Assembly (NCBI GenBank): GCA_030683105.1 | Contig: JAUXMZ010000063.1 | Location: 1-45,033, forward strand | Length of the DNA: 45,033 nt | Direction of reading: 5' to 3' | DNA from: Burkholderiales bacterium | GTDB lineage: Bacteria > Pseudomonadota > Gammaproteobacteria > Burkholderiales > SG8-41 | Part shown: one piece after another, positions 38,112 to 45,033 of the stretch | How positions within the stretch are numbered: the stretch's first letter is position 1 | Layout of the letters: each line of letters starts with the position of its first letter | Notes under the pieces: model-generated | Database searches by the model: none | What the model was told of the DNA's origin: nothing | What the model saw: the letters and a program-made list of their open reading frames with translations, nothing else | Position numbers and translations under genes: made by a program

Positions 38112-39679
38112 AAAAACAAAATGGCGCGGCGAAACGCAAAGTGCTGAAGAAATCCGTGAGCCCACCGGCCAAAGTCGTGATCCGCAAAATACCGACTGGC
38201 GTGCGTGGACTCGACGACATCCTGGGTGGCGGCATCCCGGAATTTTCTTTCAACATCATTGCGGGCACGCCGGGTTGCGGCAAAACTACGCTGGCGCATC
38301 AAATCATTTTCGCCAATGCGACAGCGCAGAAACCCGCGCTTTATTTCACCGTCCTCGGCGAACCTGCCATAAAGATGCTGCGCTATCAGCAACAATATTC
38401 TTTCTTCGACGAATCCAGGTTGGGCAAGGCTATCCGCTTTATCAATCTGGCCGACGTGGTGCTGGAGCAGGATTTGAACGCGGTCTTCAATGAAATTACC
38501 AAGCAAGTCACGGCGATCAGTCCGGGCTTCGTGGTGGTGGATTCCTTTCGCACCGTGGTGCGCAAAGCGATGAGCCTCGCGAGCGAAATAGAGATGCAAT
38601 CGTTCATCCAGCGTCTCGCTCAGTTTCTTGCCAGTTGGGAAGCCACGACGTTTCTGGTCGGCGAATATGTCCCGGAAGAGGTCCGTGACAATCCGGTGTT
38701 CACCATCGCCGATGGTCTCTTCTGGCTTTCGCAGGTGGTGGAGAGAAATTCCGTGGTGCGAAAATTGCAAATCATGAAAGTGCGTGGGCAGGAATCGGTG
38801 CCGGGATTGCACACCATCCGCATTACCGATGGCGGGTTGCAAGCCTTCTCGCGCACGTTGGGATTGGTCGGCAAAAAGATAAACCCGGTGCGGCGTCGGC
38901 GTCGGCTTTCCGTTGGCATTCCCGAGCTGGACAAGATGATGGGCGGGGGCATTCTCGAAGGCGACAGTCTCCTCGTAGCCGGCCCTTCGGGGACGGGAAA
39001 ATCGGCTTTGGCGACGCAATTTATTGCCGAAGGACTTCGCCATGGGGAACCGGCAATTATGGCGATCTTCGAAGAACGCCCGAAAGGATACACGGAGCGC
39101 GCCGTCAGTTTTGGTTTGAATTTAAAAACGCCGCAAGAAAAAGGAAAACTCGAAGTCCTTTACCTTCGTCCGCTCGACCTTTCAGTGGATGAAACCATGC
39201 AAGAAATTCTTGATGCCATCATAAGGGTCGGCGCAAAACGGTTGGTGATCGATTCGCTCGTCGGTTTTGAGATGGCGCTGGCACCCAATTTCCGTGCGGA
39301 CTTTCGCGAGTCACTCTACCGAATGATCGGGGCGTTGACGGGAGCCGGGGTCACGATTCTCAGCACGGTCGAAGTGGAGGATACATTTACCGCGCTGTCG
39401 TTTAGTCATTACACGATTTCGTTTCTCACCGATGACATTATCCGGTTGCGTTATGTGGAAATTGACGGCCAGCTTCGGAAGGTGATGGTCGTCATTAAAA
39501 TGCGCGGCGGCAATCATAGCAAAGATATCCGCGAATATGTCATCACGAACAAAGGCGTGGTGGTCATCAGCCCGCGGAGCACGGATTACAGCGGGTTGAC
39601 CACAGGAATCCCCCAGCGAACCGGCCCACGCCAGGCGCAAAAAGAAGAAGCCGCGCCGGAACCGAAGGCGAAGAAGTAG
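38108..39679 (+). CDS. kaiC: KaiC-like two-domain RecA-fold ATPase
   Basis: The 523-aa protein carries two tandem RecA-type domains. The first has Walker A GTPGCGKT (53-60), the second GPSGTGKS (292-299). Catalytic FEE is present in the second domain (MAIFEERPKGY) but the matching place in the first reads TVLGEPAIKM, so the domains may differ in activity. IDSLVGFEMALAP is the Walker B-like part of domain 2. The KIPTGVRGLDDILGGGIPE N-terminus is standard KaiC family. Its tail (RQAQKEEAAPEPKAKK) is charged. Such non-cyanobacterial KaiC homologues work in timing or stress signalling, usually with sensor kinases. No kaiA or kaiB gene is present here. It is coupled to the gene before it and followed by a hybrid kinase gene. 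Confidence 0.92.
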   Translation: MKKQNGAAKRKVLKKSVSPPAKVVIRKIPTGVRGLDDILGGGIPEFSFNIIAGTPGCGKTTLAHQIIFANATAQKPALYFTVLGEPAIKMLRYQQQYSFFDESRLGKAIRFINLADVVLEQDLNAVFNEITKQVTAISPGFVVVDSFRTVVRKAMSLASEIEMQSFIQRLAQFLASWEATTFLVGEYVPEEVRDNPVFTIADGLFWLSQVVERNSVVRKLQIMKVRGQESVPGLHTIRITDGGLQAFSRTLGLVGKKINPVRRRRRLSVGIPELDKMMGGGILEGDSLLVAGPSGTGKSALATQFIAEGLRHGEPAIMAIFEERPKGYTERAVSFGLNLKTPQEKGKLEVLYLRPLDLSVDETMQEILDAIIRVGAKRLVIDSLVGFEMALAPNFRADFRESLYRMIGALTGAGVTILSTVEVEDTFTALSFSHYTISFLTDDIIRLRYVEIDGQLRKVMVVIKMRGGNHSKDIREYVITNKGVVVISPRSTDYSGLTTGIPQRTGPRQAQKEEAAPEPKAKK

Positions 39680-39692
39680 AAACAACGCTCAA

Positions 39693-41030
39693 ATGGACAA
39701 GACCGCCCAGCTCCATGAAAAGATGCGCGCGATGAACGAGGCGTTGCTGCTCGGGTCGGTGCGCCAGGATGAACTCGCAGAAGCGGCGGAAAAATTGAAT
39801 GAACAACTGCGCGCGGAAATCACCGTGCGCAAGCAGGTCGAATTGGAATTGCACAAAGCCATTGCCATTGCGGAAAAAGCCAACCTCGCGAAATCGAATT
39901 TCCTGTCCAGCATGAGCCATGAGCTACGCACGCCGCTCCATGCGATCCTCGGTTTCGCCCAGCTTCTGGAAGGTGGGTCTCCGCCACCGACGACCTCCCA
40001 GAAGGGCAAAATCGAGCAGATTCTCAAGGCGGGGTGGTACCTACTGGAACTGATCAACGAGATCCTCGATCTCGCGCTGATCGATTCCGGGAAGCTGTCG
40101 CTGTCAATGGAGCCGATGTCGCTCACCGAAGTCATGCGCGAATGCGAAGCCATGATAGAACCGCAGGCGCAAAAGCGCGGCATCAGCGTGGCCTTTCATC
40201 AGTTCGAATGCTCGTACTTTATCAATGCCGACCGCACACGAGTGAAGCAGGTTCTCATCAACCTGCTTTCCAACGCAATCAAATACAACAAGGTGGGCGG
40301 AACGGTCGTCGTGGACTGCAGCGCGAGCACCGCGGAACGCATTCGCATCAGTGTCAAGGACTCCGGCGAAGGATTGACTCCGGATAAACTGACGCAGTTG
40401 TTCCAGCCGTTCAATCGTCTCGGCAAAGAGAACGGCATCGAGGAAGGCACCGGCATCGGCCTGATGGTGAGCAAGCGGCTGGTCGAATTGATGGGTGGCG
40501 TCATAGGCGTGGAAAGCACGGTCGGTAAGGGCAGTGTGTTCTGGATCGAACTGAACGTGACGGCTGAACCACAACGTGCCGCCAAACTCACCGCTGTCCC
40601 CCAGGCGCAGGTTCATGCCGGCGCGCCGTTGCGCACCCTGCTCTATGTCGAGGACAACCCGGCCAATCTGAAGCTGGTCGAGGATATCATCGCGCGCCGG
40701 CCCGATATCCGCTTGCTGAGCGCGGCGGACGGCAAGCGCGGCATTGAGATTGCGCTCGCCTCCCGGCCGGATGTCATCCTGATGGACATCAATCTGCCTG
40801 GCATCAGTGGTATCCAGTCGCTGGAAATCCTGCACGCAGACCCGGCAACAGCGCACATCCCGGTGGTTGCGCTCAGTGCCAATGCGATACCCCGCGATAT
40901 CGAGAAAGGTCTTGCGGCAGGGTTCTTCCGTTATCTCACTAAACCTATCAAGGTCAACGAGTTCATGGATACGCTGGACGTAGCGCTGAAATTCGCGGAA
41001 ACGCATGCGGCCCACGCCAATAATGAGTAA
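39693..41030 (+). CDS. Hybrid sensor histidine kinase with C-terminal receiver domain
   Basis: The 445-aa protein has a coiled-coil N-terminus (about 1-65, EKMRAMNEALLLGSVRQDEL), a HisKA domain with H76 in SHELRTPLHA, and an ATPase domain with NAIKYNKVGG, DSGEGLT and EGTGIGLMVSKRLVE. A receiver domain follows (LRTLLYVEDNPANLKLVED; phosphoacceptor D365 in ILMDINLPG). There is no transmembrane segment or sensor domain, so it is probably cytoplasmic and takes its signal from a partner such as the KaiC-like ATPase 13 bp upstream. Phosphotransfer to the receiver and onward would normally use a response regulator; the gene next to it is broken. Confidence 0.92.
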   Translation: MDKTAQLHEKMRAMNEALLLGSVRQDELAEAAEKLNEQLRAEITVRKQVELELHKAIAIAEKANLAKSNFLSSMSHELRTPLHAILGFAQLLEGGSPPPTTSQKGKIEQILKAGWYLLELINEILDLALIDSGKLSLSMEPMSLTEVMRECEAMIEPQAQKRGISVAFHQFECSYFINADRTRVKQVLINLLSNAIKYNKVGGTVVVDCSASTAERIRISVKDSGEGLTPDKLTQLFQPFNRLGKENGIEEGTGIGLMVSKRLVELMGGVIGVESTVGKGSVFWIELNVTAEPQRAAKLTAVPQAQVHAGAPLRTLLYVEDNPANLKLVEDIIARRPDIRLLSAADGKRGIEIALASRPDVILMDINLPGISGIQSLEILHADPATAHIPVVALSANAIPRDIEKGLAAGFFRYLTKPIKVNEFMDTLDVALKFAETHAAHANNE

Positions 41031-41035
41031 AAAGC

Positions 41036-41235
41036 ATGATGGTTAGTGCAACCGACATTCTTAATGCCAGCGTCCTGATCGTTGATGATCAGGCGTCCAA
41101 TGTCAGGCTGCTTGAGCAATTCCTGGGTAAGGCCGGTTCACTTCGGTTGCCTCAACGACGAAGCCGCAGGCGGTCTGGGCGCCGCATCGCGAAAACCAAT
41201 ACGACCTGATCCTCTCGGAGGATTTGGCGATGGGG
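41036..41235 (+). pseudogene. Frameshifted response regulator receiver fragment
   Basis: From ATG 41036 the frame reads NASVLIVDDQASNVRLLEQF, a typical receiver start with the acidic DD pair, up to about LGKAG. The frame then loses its sense and ends at 41209. Shifting by one base near 41136 restores receiver-like sequence: FTSVASTTKPQAVWAPHREN and QYDLILSED. So a one-base deletion and further decay broke the gene, and nothing after about 41235 resembles an output domain. The intact version would be the partner of the kinase just upstream. Confidence 0.78.
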
Positions 41236-41479
41236 CCTAAACTATCTATCCAAAGTGGACGCAAGGAACGCGCCGTTAATTTCCGAGTTGAACCGGCGCG
41301 AGTGCAGCCGCGTGCGGTTCAACACAACGTTGAACGTTCGCTTTCGGGAAGTTTGACTGTCCGCATTGGTCGAAAGCGGACGTTCAGGACATAGAAATTA
41401 CCTGATTCCAGTGCTCAGATCTGCCCAGGTCGGGGAGCCGATCAGGGCTCGACCCCTGTCGCCGGATCTACGTAACTAG
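41236..41479. other. Gene-free stretch between the broken regulator and the next gene
   Basis: About 245 bp without a convincing gene. TGAACGTTCGCTTTCGG (about 41330) and GGTCGAAAGCGGACGTTCA (about 41372) form an inverted repeat of about 15 bp with mismatches. The sequence may include the decayed 3' part of the regulator gene. No promoter is obvious. Confidence 0.5.
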
Positions 41480-43090
41480 CTAATTTAATAGGAATTCTTT
41501 CGGAAGCGCCTCGACCACCGCGCGCCGGTAGACGAGTTGCGTGGTGGCGGCGTCGAGTGCTGCGGCGTTGCGCGCATCGGTGACGATCACGCCGCCCGCC
41601 AGCAGTTTGTCGTCGAGCGGGAGCGGCCGGGCGAGCATCGCCCACAGGTCCTGGTTGTGGCGCTCGGGCACGTCATCGAACGTGACTTTTGCCGGAGCCG
41701 CCAGCGCGCCGGCGCTGGCGACGATGAAGCTGTTGATGTGCATCGCGCCTTTCCAGTCCGGCCGGAAGAGCACGATATGCGGCAGTTCGGCGCGCAGGGT
41801 CGCGAGCAGGTGCGCGTAGCTCAGGGGACGCTCGAGATCGGCGAAGGTGTTGAATACCGCAACACCTTTCTCGCTCAGGCAGTGCTTCAGGTCGCGAAAA
41901 AATTCCCGGGTGACCAGGTAATCCGGCGTGCCGTCGCCGTGGAACAGATCCAGCACCACGACGTCGTAGCGCTGAGGGCAGTGGTGCAGGAAAGCGCGCG
42001 CATCGGCCTGGTGAACGCGGACGCGGGCGGAATCGAAGCCGAAGAACTGGCGCGCAACGCGCAGCGAGAGCGGGTCGATTTCCACCGCGTCGACGCTGGC
42101 GCCGCGCGCTGCAAGCTGCATCGGCACGATGCCGGCACCCAGGCCCAGCACCAGCGCCGTGCGCATTTCCGGTCGGTAGGCGGAGGAGAGCGCCTCCAGC
42201 GCATAAGTGTAGAACGACAACGATTTGCCGCTGGATTCGACCGTGTTCTGCACCAGCCCGTCCTGAAAATAGATGCGCCGGTAGCGGCCGGTGTCGCGGT
42301 CGGGTTCACTTTTCAGGATTTTTACCGTGCCAAATAAAGAACCCTGGCTCGCTTCGACGCGCCAGGTGTGGCCACCGTACGCCGCCGGGCCCATGCGTCC
42401 GGTATAGGCATCGGCCTGCCACATCAGCACTACTGCGGCGAGCGCAGCAGTGATCGCGGTGGCCGCGATGGACTTGGATGAAGAAAGCGGCGCGGGGGGC
42501 GCGAGCGCGATGGCCAGCGACAGCAGCGCCAATAACAGCGCCACCACCAGCGTGGCGGCATAGTTGCTGACGTAAGGGATCAGCCCGAACGCGGTGATCA
42601 GCACGCCCGCAACCGAGCCTAAAGTGCTTACGAAAAACACCTTGCCGGCGCCGGCGTCGCCTGCCTGCTTTCCGGCGGCGCGTTGCAGGAAGATGGCCAC
42701 CAGCAGCGGGTTCATCGCCGAAGTGGCGACCAGCGGCAAAAACAGCAGGATCAGGCAGGCGGCGAACGCGCCCAGAACCAGGCTCCACGCGGAGAGCGGC
42801 GCAAACAGAAACGGATAGGCGAGACAGGCGCCGACGATGGCCAGCGCCGCCACCGCGGGCATCAGCGCGAAAATCTGCAGCAGGTGGGCAGCCGGACGCG
42901 AGCGTGCGCCGCCAGCGTAGCGCCCGCCCGCCCAGTAGCCCAGCGCGAGCGAGACCAGCGTAATGGACAGGATGCCGGTCCAGATGTAGAGGCTGACGCC
43001 GAAGTAGGGGGTCATGATGCGCGAGGCCAGCAACTCAAGTGCAAGAATGGCGCCGCCGGAGATGAAAATGATCGCGTAGAGCAGTGTCAC
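41480..43090 (-). CDS. Membrane-fused spermidine synthase-like protein
   Basis: The 536-aa protein has an N-terminal membrane part of about seven helices (LLYAIIFISGGAILALELLA, LYIWTGILSITLVSLALGYW and others to residue 220). A spermidine-synthase-like Rossmann domain follows: GRYRRIYFQDGLVQNTV, LVLGLGAGIVPMQLAARGAS, VDAVEIDPLSLRVA and VHQADARAFL..YDVVVLDLFHGDG. This fused layout is well known, but its substrate is not; true aminopropyl transfer is uncertain. Start is GTG at 43090. It is convergent with the regulator remnant and divergent from the methyltransferase gene. Confidence 0.88.
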   Translation of the reverse strand: MTLLYAIIFISGGAILALELLASRIMTPYFGVSLYIWTGILSITLVSLALGYWAGGRYAGGARSRPAAHLLQIFALMPAVAALAIVGACLAYPFLFAPLSAWSLVLGAFAACLILLFLPLVATSAMNPLLVAIFLQRAAGKQAGDAGAGKVFFVSTLGSVAGVLITAFGLIPYVSNYAATLVVALLLALLSLAIALAPPAPLSSSKSIAATAITAALAAVVLMWQADAYTGRMGPAAYGGHTWRVEASQGSLFGTVKILKSEPDRDTGRYRRIYFQDGLVQNTVESSGKSLSFYTYALEALSSAYRPEMRTALVLGLGAGIVPMQLAARGASVDAVEIDPLSLRVARQFFGFDSARVRVHQADARAFLHHCPQRYDVVVLDLFHGDGTPDYLVTREFFRDLKHCLSEKGVAVFNTFADLERPLSYAHLLATLRAELPHIVLFRPDWKGAMHINSFIVASAGALAAPAKVTFDDVPERHNQDLWAMLARPLPLDDKLLAGGVIVTDARNAAALDAATTQLVYRRAVVEALPKEFLLN

Positions 43091-43104
43091 GATGGGCTAT
43101 CGGG

Positions 43105-43110
43105 TATAAT
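43105..43110 (+). promoter_or_regulatory. Putative -10 element of the exported methyltransferase gene
   Basis: TATAAT in GGGTATAATTCCC is a perfect -10 hexamer on the plus strand, 143 nt before the ATG at 43253. No good -35 lies at the correct distance, so it is only a candidate. Confidence 0.35.
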
Positions 43111-43252
43111 TCCCGCCTCTGGCAAAACGCGCAATCTACCAGAGTTGTATGCCTGATGCGAGCCGCGCCCAAGTGTGAAACCAGTTACCGCCGCATGTGA
43201 TGGGGGATAGACCGTGCAACAATTTTCATATCTCGGAGTTCGGAATATTTTC

Positions 43253-44167
43253 ATGCCCAGCCTGAAACGCCTGTGGTCCGGCGCGATGGTCGCCATGCTG
43301 CTCACCGGTGCGACGGTCACGGCAGTCGGCGCTGCGGAACTCAGTGTGCCGTACGTGTCGACGCCGCTGGACGTGGTCGATGCCATGCTGAAGATGGCCA
43401 AGGTCTCCAGTACCGATTACCTGATAGACTTGGGCTCGGGTGACGGGCGCATCGTGGTCAATGCGGCCAAGAAATACGGCGCGCGCGGTTTCGGCGTCGA
43501 TCTGAACCCGGTGCGCATCGATGAAGCGAACGCCAATGCCAGGAAGGCCGGCGTGACCGACAAGGTGGCGTTCTACCAGCGCGACCTGTTCGAGACCGAT
43601 CTGTCCGAGGCCAGCGTGATCACCATGTATCTGCTGCCCCGCGTCAATCTCGAGCTGCGGCCCAAGCTGCTTGCGCTCAAACCCGGCACGCGCATCGTGT
43701 CGCATGATTTCTCGATGGACGACTGGAAACCCGACACCCATGTCAAAATAGACGTGAAAGACAAATACGGCGCATCGGGCGGCGTCAGCGACGTCTATTT
43801 CTGGGTCATCCCGGCTAAAGTCGCGGCCACATGGCAGTGGCAGCTGCCGGTCTCGGGCAAGCCCCGCAGCTATGAAATGACGCTGACTCAGAAATATCAG
43901 GTATTTTCCGGCGACGTCCGCATCGGTAGCCAGGCCATCAGGCTGCAGAATCCGGTATTGCGCGGAGAGCAGATCGCTTTTGTCTTTACGGCCGACATCG
44001 ATGGCATTCCCGTCAAGCACGAATTCACCGGCAGGGTGGAGGGCGATGCAATCAGCGGCCAGGTGATGCTTTCCGGCAGAAACATCCAGGGGCAGGTGGA
44101 CTGGAGCGCGAAGCGCGCTGCTGCAAAAACCGCTGCAGCTGACCGTAATGTCGTCGTTCTGAGGTAA
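43253..44167 (+). CDS. Exported SAM-methyltransferase-fold protein, paralogue 2
   Basis: The 304-aa protein has a signal peptide (MPSLKRLWSGAMVAMLLTGA, cleavage near GAA-EL). PYVSTPLDVVDAMLKMAKVS leads to motif I LIDLGSGDG (57-65). ARGFGVDLNPVRIDEA, SVITMYLLPRVNLELRPKLL and IVSHDFSMDDWKPD follow in the same order as in the paralogue at 33228. The C-terminal beta-rich domain includes YQVFSGDVRIGSQAIRLQNP. The ATG at 43253 is preferred because its n-region is basic; GTG at 43214 would add 13 residues. It precedes another paralogue with a 46-bp gap, so both may be co-transcribed. Confidence 0.85.
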   Translation: MPSLKRLWSGAMVAMLLTGATVTAVGAAELSVPYVSTPLDVVDAMLKMAKVSSTDYLIDLGSGDGRIVVNAAKKYGARGFGVDLNPVRIDEANANARKAGVTDKVAFYQRDLFETDLSEASVITMYLLPRVNLELRPKLLALKPGTRIVSHDFSMDDWKPDTHVKIDVKDKYGASGGVSDVYFWVIPAKVAATWQWQLPVSGKPRSYEMTLTQKYQVFSGDVRIGSQAIRLQNPVLRGEQIAFVFTADIDGIPVKHEFTGRVEGDAISGQVMLSGRNIQGQVDWSAKRAAAKTAAADRNVVVLR

Positions 44168-44213
44168 TCGCGCTTCATCGGCAGTAAATTTTTTATTTCA
44201 TTTCGGACTTTAG

Positions 44214-45033
44214 ATGATATTTGGCATTGCAGTACCCGGAGTAGGCGGTGTTGCGGGACGGTTGTGCGGCATATTTTTGGTCGCCGGATTAATTTCGACA
44301 CCGGCTTACGCCCAGGATTACGGTGACACGCCGTACGTGCCGACTCCGCAGAACGTGGTCGACAGGATGCTCGAAGTCGCCAGGGTCGGACCGAAAGACT
44401 ATGTGATCGATCTGGGCTCGGGCGACGGGCGCATGATCATCACCGCCGCAAAAAATCACGGTGCGCGCGGCTTCGGCGTCGACCTCGACCGGCAACTGGT
44501 CAGGAAAGCAAACGCGCTCGCAGCCAAGGCCGGCGTGGCCGAGCGCGCCAAATTCTATGCGCGCGATCTCTACGAAACCGATGTCAGCCCGGCCACGGTG
44601 CTGACCATTTACCTGCTGCCCGAAGTCAATCTGATGGTGCGCCCCAAGCTGCTCGCCACCCTCAAGCCCGGCACGCGCATCGTGTCCCATGACTACAACA
44701 TGGGGGAATGGCCGCCGGACCTCGAGTTGGCCCTCGATGCACCGGGCAAGACGGTGGGCCGCGACCAGAAGAGCAAGGTGTTTTTCTGGGTCATGCCGGC
44801 CAGGGCATCCGGGAAATGGCGCTGGCAGATCCCCGACGAAGATAAACCGCAGAATTTCGAGCTGGCGCTCAACCAGATGTTCCAGAACATCGAAGGCAGC
44901 CTGACGGTCGATGGCCGCAAAATCGCGATCACGGACCCCAAACTGAGCGGAACGCAGATCAGCTTTTCCGCCACGCTCGATCGCACCGGCACTGCCGTGC
45001 GCCACATGTTCTCCGGCAGCATCGCGGGCGATG
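44214..45033 (+). CDS. Exported SAM-methyltransferase-fold protein, paralogue 3 (partial)
   Basis: The frame begins ATG 44214 and runs off the window after 273 codons. The signal peptide ends TPAYA-QD near residue 33. YVPTPQNVVDRMLEVARVGP, then YVIDLGSGDG (63-72), RGFGVDLDRQLVRKA, TVLTIYLLPEVNLMVRPKLL and IVSHDYNMGEWPPD match paralogue 2. The beta-rich end includes FQNIEGSLTVDGRKIAI. The end is missing, so length is at least 273 residues. Confidence 0.85.
   Translation, partial: MIFGIAVPGVGGVAGRLCGIFLVAGLISTPAYAQDYGDTPYVPTPQNVVDRMLEVARVGPKDYVIDLGSGDGRMIITAAKNHGARGFGVDLDRQLVRKANALAAKAGVAERAKFYARDLYETDVSPATVLTIYLLPEVNLMVRPKLLATLKPGTRIVSHDYNMGEWPPDLELALDAPGKTVGRDQKSKVFFWVMPARASGKWRWQIPDEDKPQNFELALNQMFQNIEGSLTVDGRKIAITDPKLSGTQISFSATLDRTGTAVRHMFSGSIAGD

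Overview
The window looks like a piece of a GC-rich betaproteobacterial (Burkholderiales-type) chromosome. The best signs are several Bug/TctC-type periplasmic solute receptors (three intact, one remnant), a TctB-TctA pair, a DUF6279 lipoprotein, and the general codon and GC style. Intergenic spaces are unusually full of short tandem repeats folded into hairpins, typical of a large environmental genome.

Layout. 1-1.9 kb: a group II intron with its maturase, cut by the left edge. 1.9-5 kb: an unstable accessory stretch with a Bug gene remnant, an M48 metallopeptidase, an AT-richer trypsin-like protease, and a 291-bp direct duplication of the leader and signal peptide of the next gene. 5-7.4 kb: a secreted LVIVD-type propeller protein and an ATP-grasp ligase. 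7.4-10.2 kb (minus): an aconitase-superfamily large/small subunit pair with two small genes upstream. 10.5-19.2 kb: a Bug receptor, a hydroxyacid dehydrogenase, two SDR proteins that lack the catalytic tyrosine, a multi-pass membrane protein, an aminotransferase, a DUF6279 lipoprotein and an exported aldo/keto reductase.

19.3-21.4 kb holds the most striking item: a CPTC thioredoxin-like gene, a gene of unknown function, and a UGSC-family selenoprotein gene. The third gene reads through an in-frame TGA (21170-21172) into a UGSC motif, and a SECIS-like hairpin follows the TGA directly. Conventional gene calling would split or truncate it.

21.5-31.5 kb: a nucleotide-transporter-like MFS protein, then a carboxylate uptake and catabolism block (Bug, two fumarylacetoacetase-family enzymes, Bug, TctB, TctA, a LigI-like amidohydrolase, an MFS transporter). 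31.5-37.5 kb: a GNAT acetyltransferase, two exported SAM-methyltransferase-fold proteins, then small and partly broken genes (MreB-like domain, lipoprotein, GST remnant, VIT1-family transporter, truncated ceramidase-like protein). 37.7-41.2 kb: a KaiC-like ATPase operon with a hybrid histidine kinase and a frameshifted response regulator. 41.5-45 kb: a membrane-fused spermidine-synthase-like protein and two more exported methyltransferase-fold paralogues, the last cut by the right edge.

Common threads are uptake and breakdown of organic acids, export of unusual enzymes, and intergenic repeats that often reach gene ends. No rRNA, tRNA or CRISPR array was recognised. All functions come from reading motifs by eye; no database search was run.
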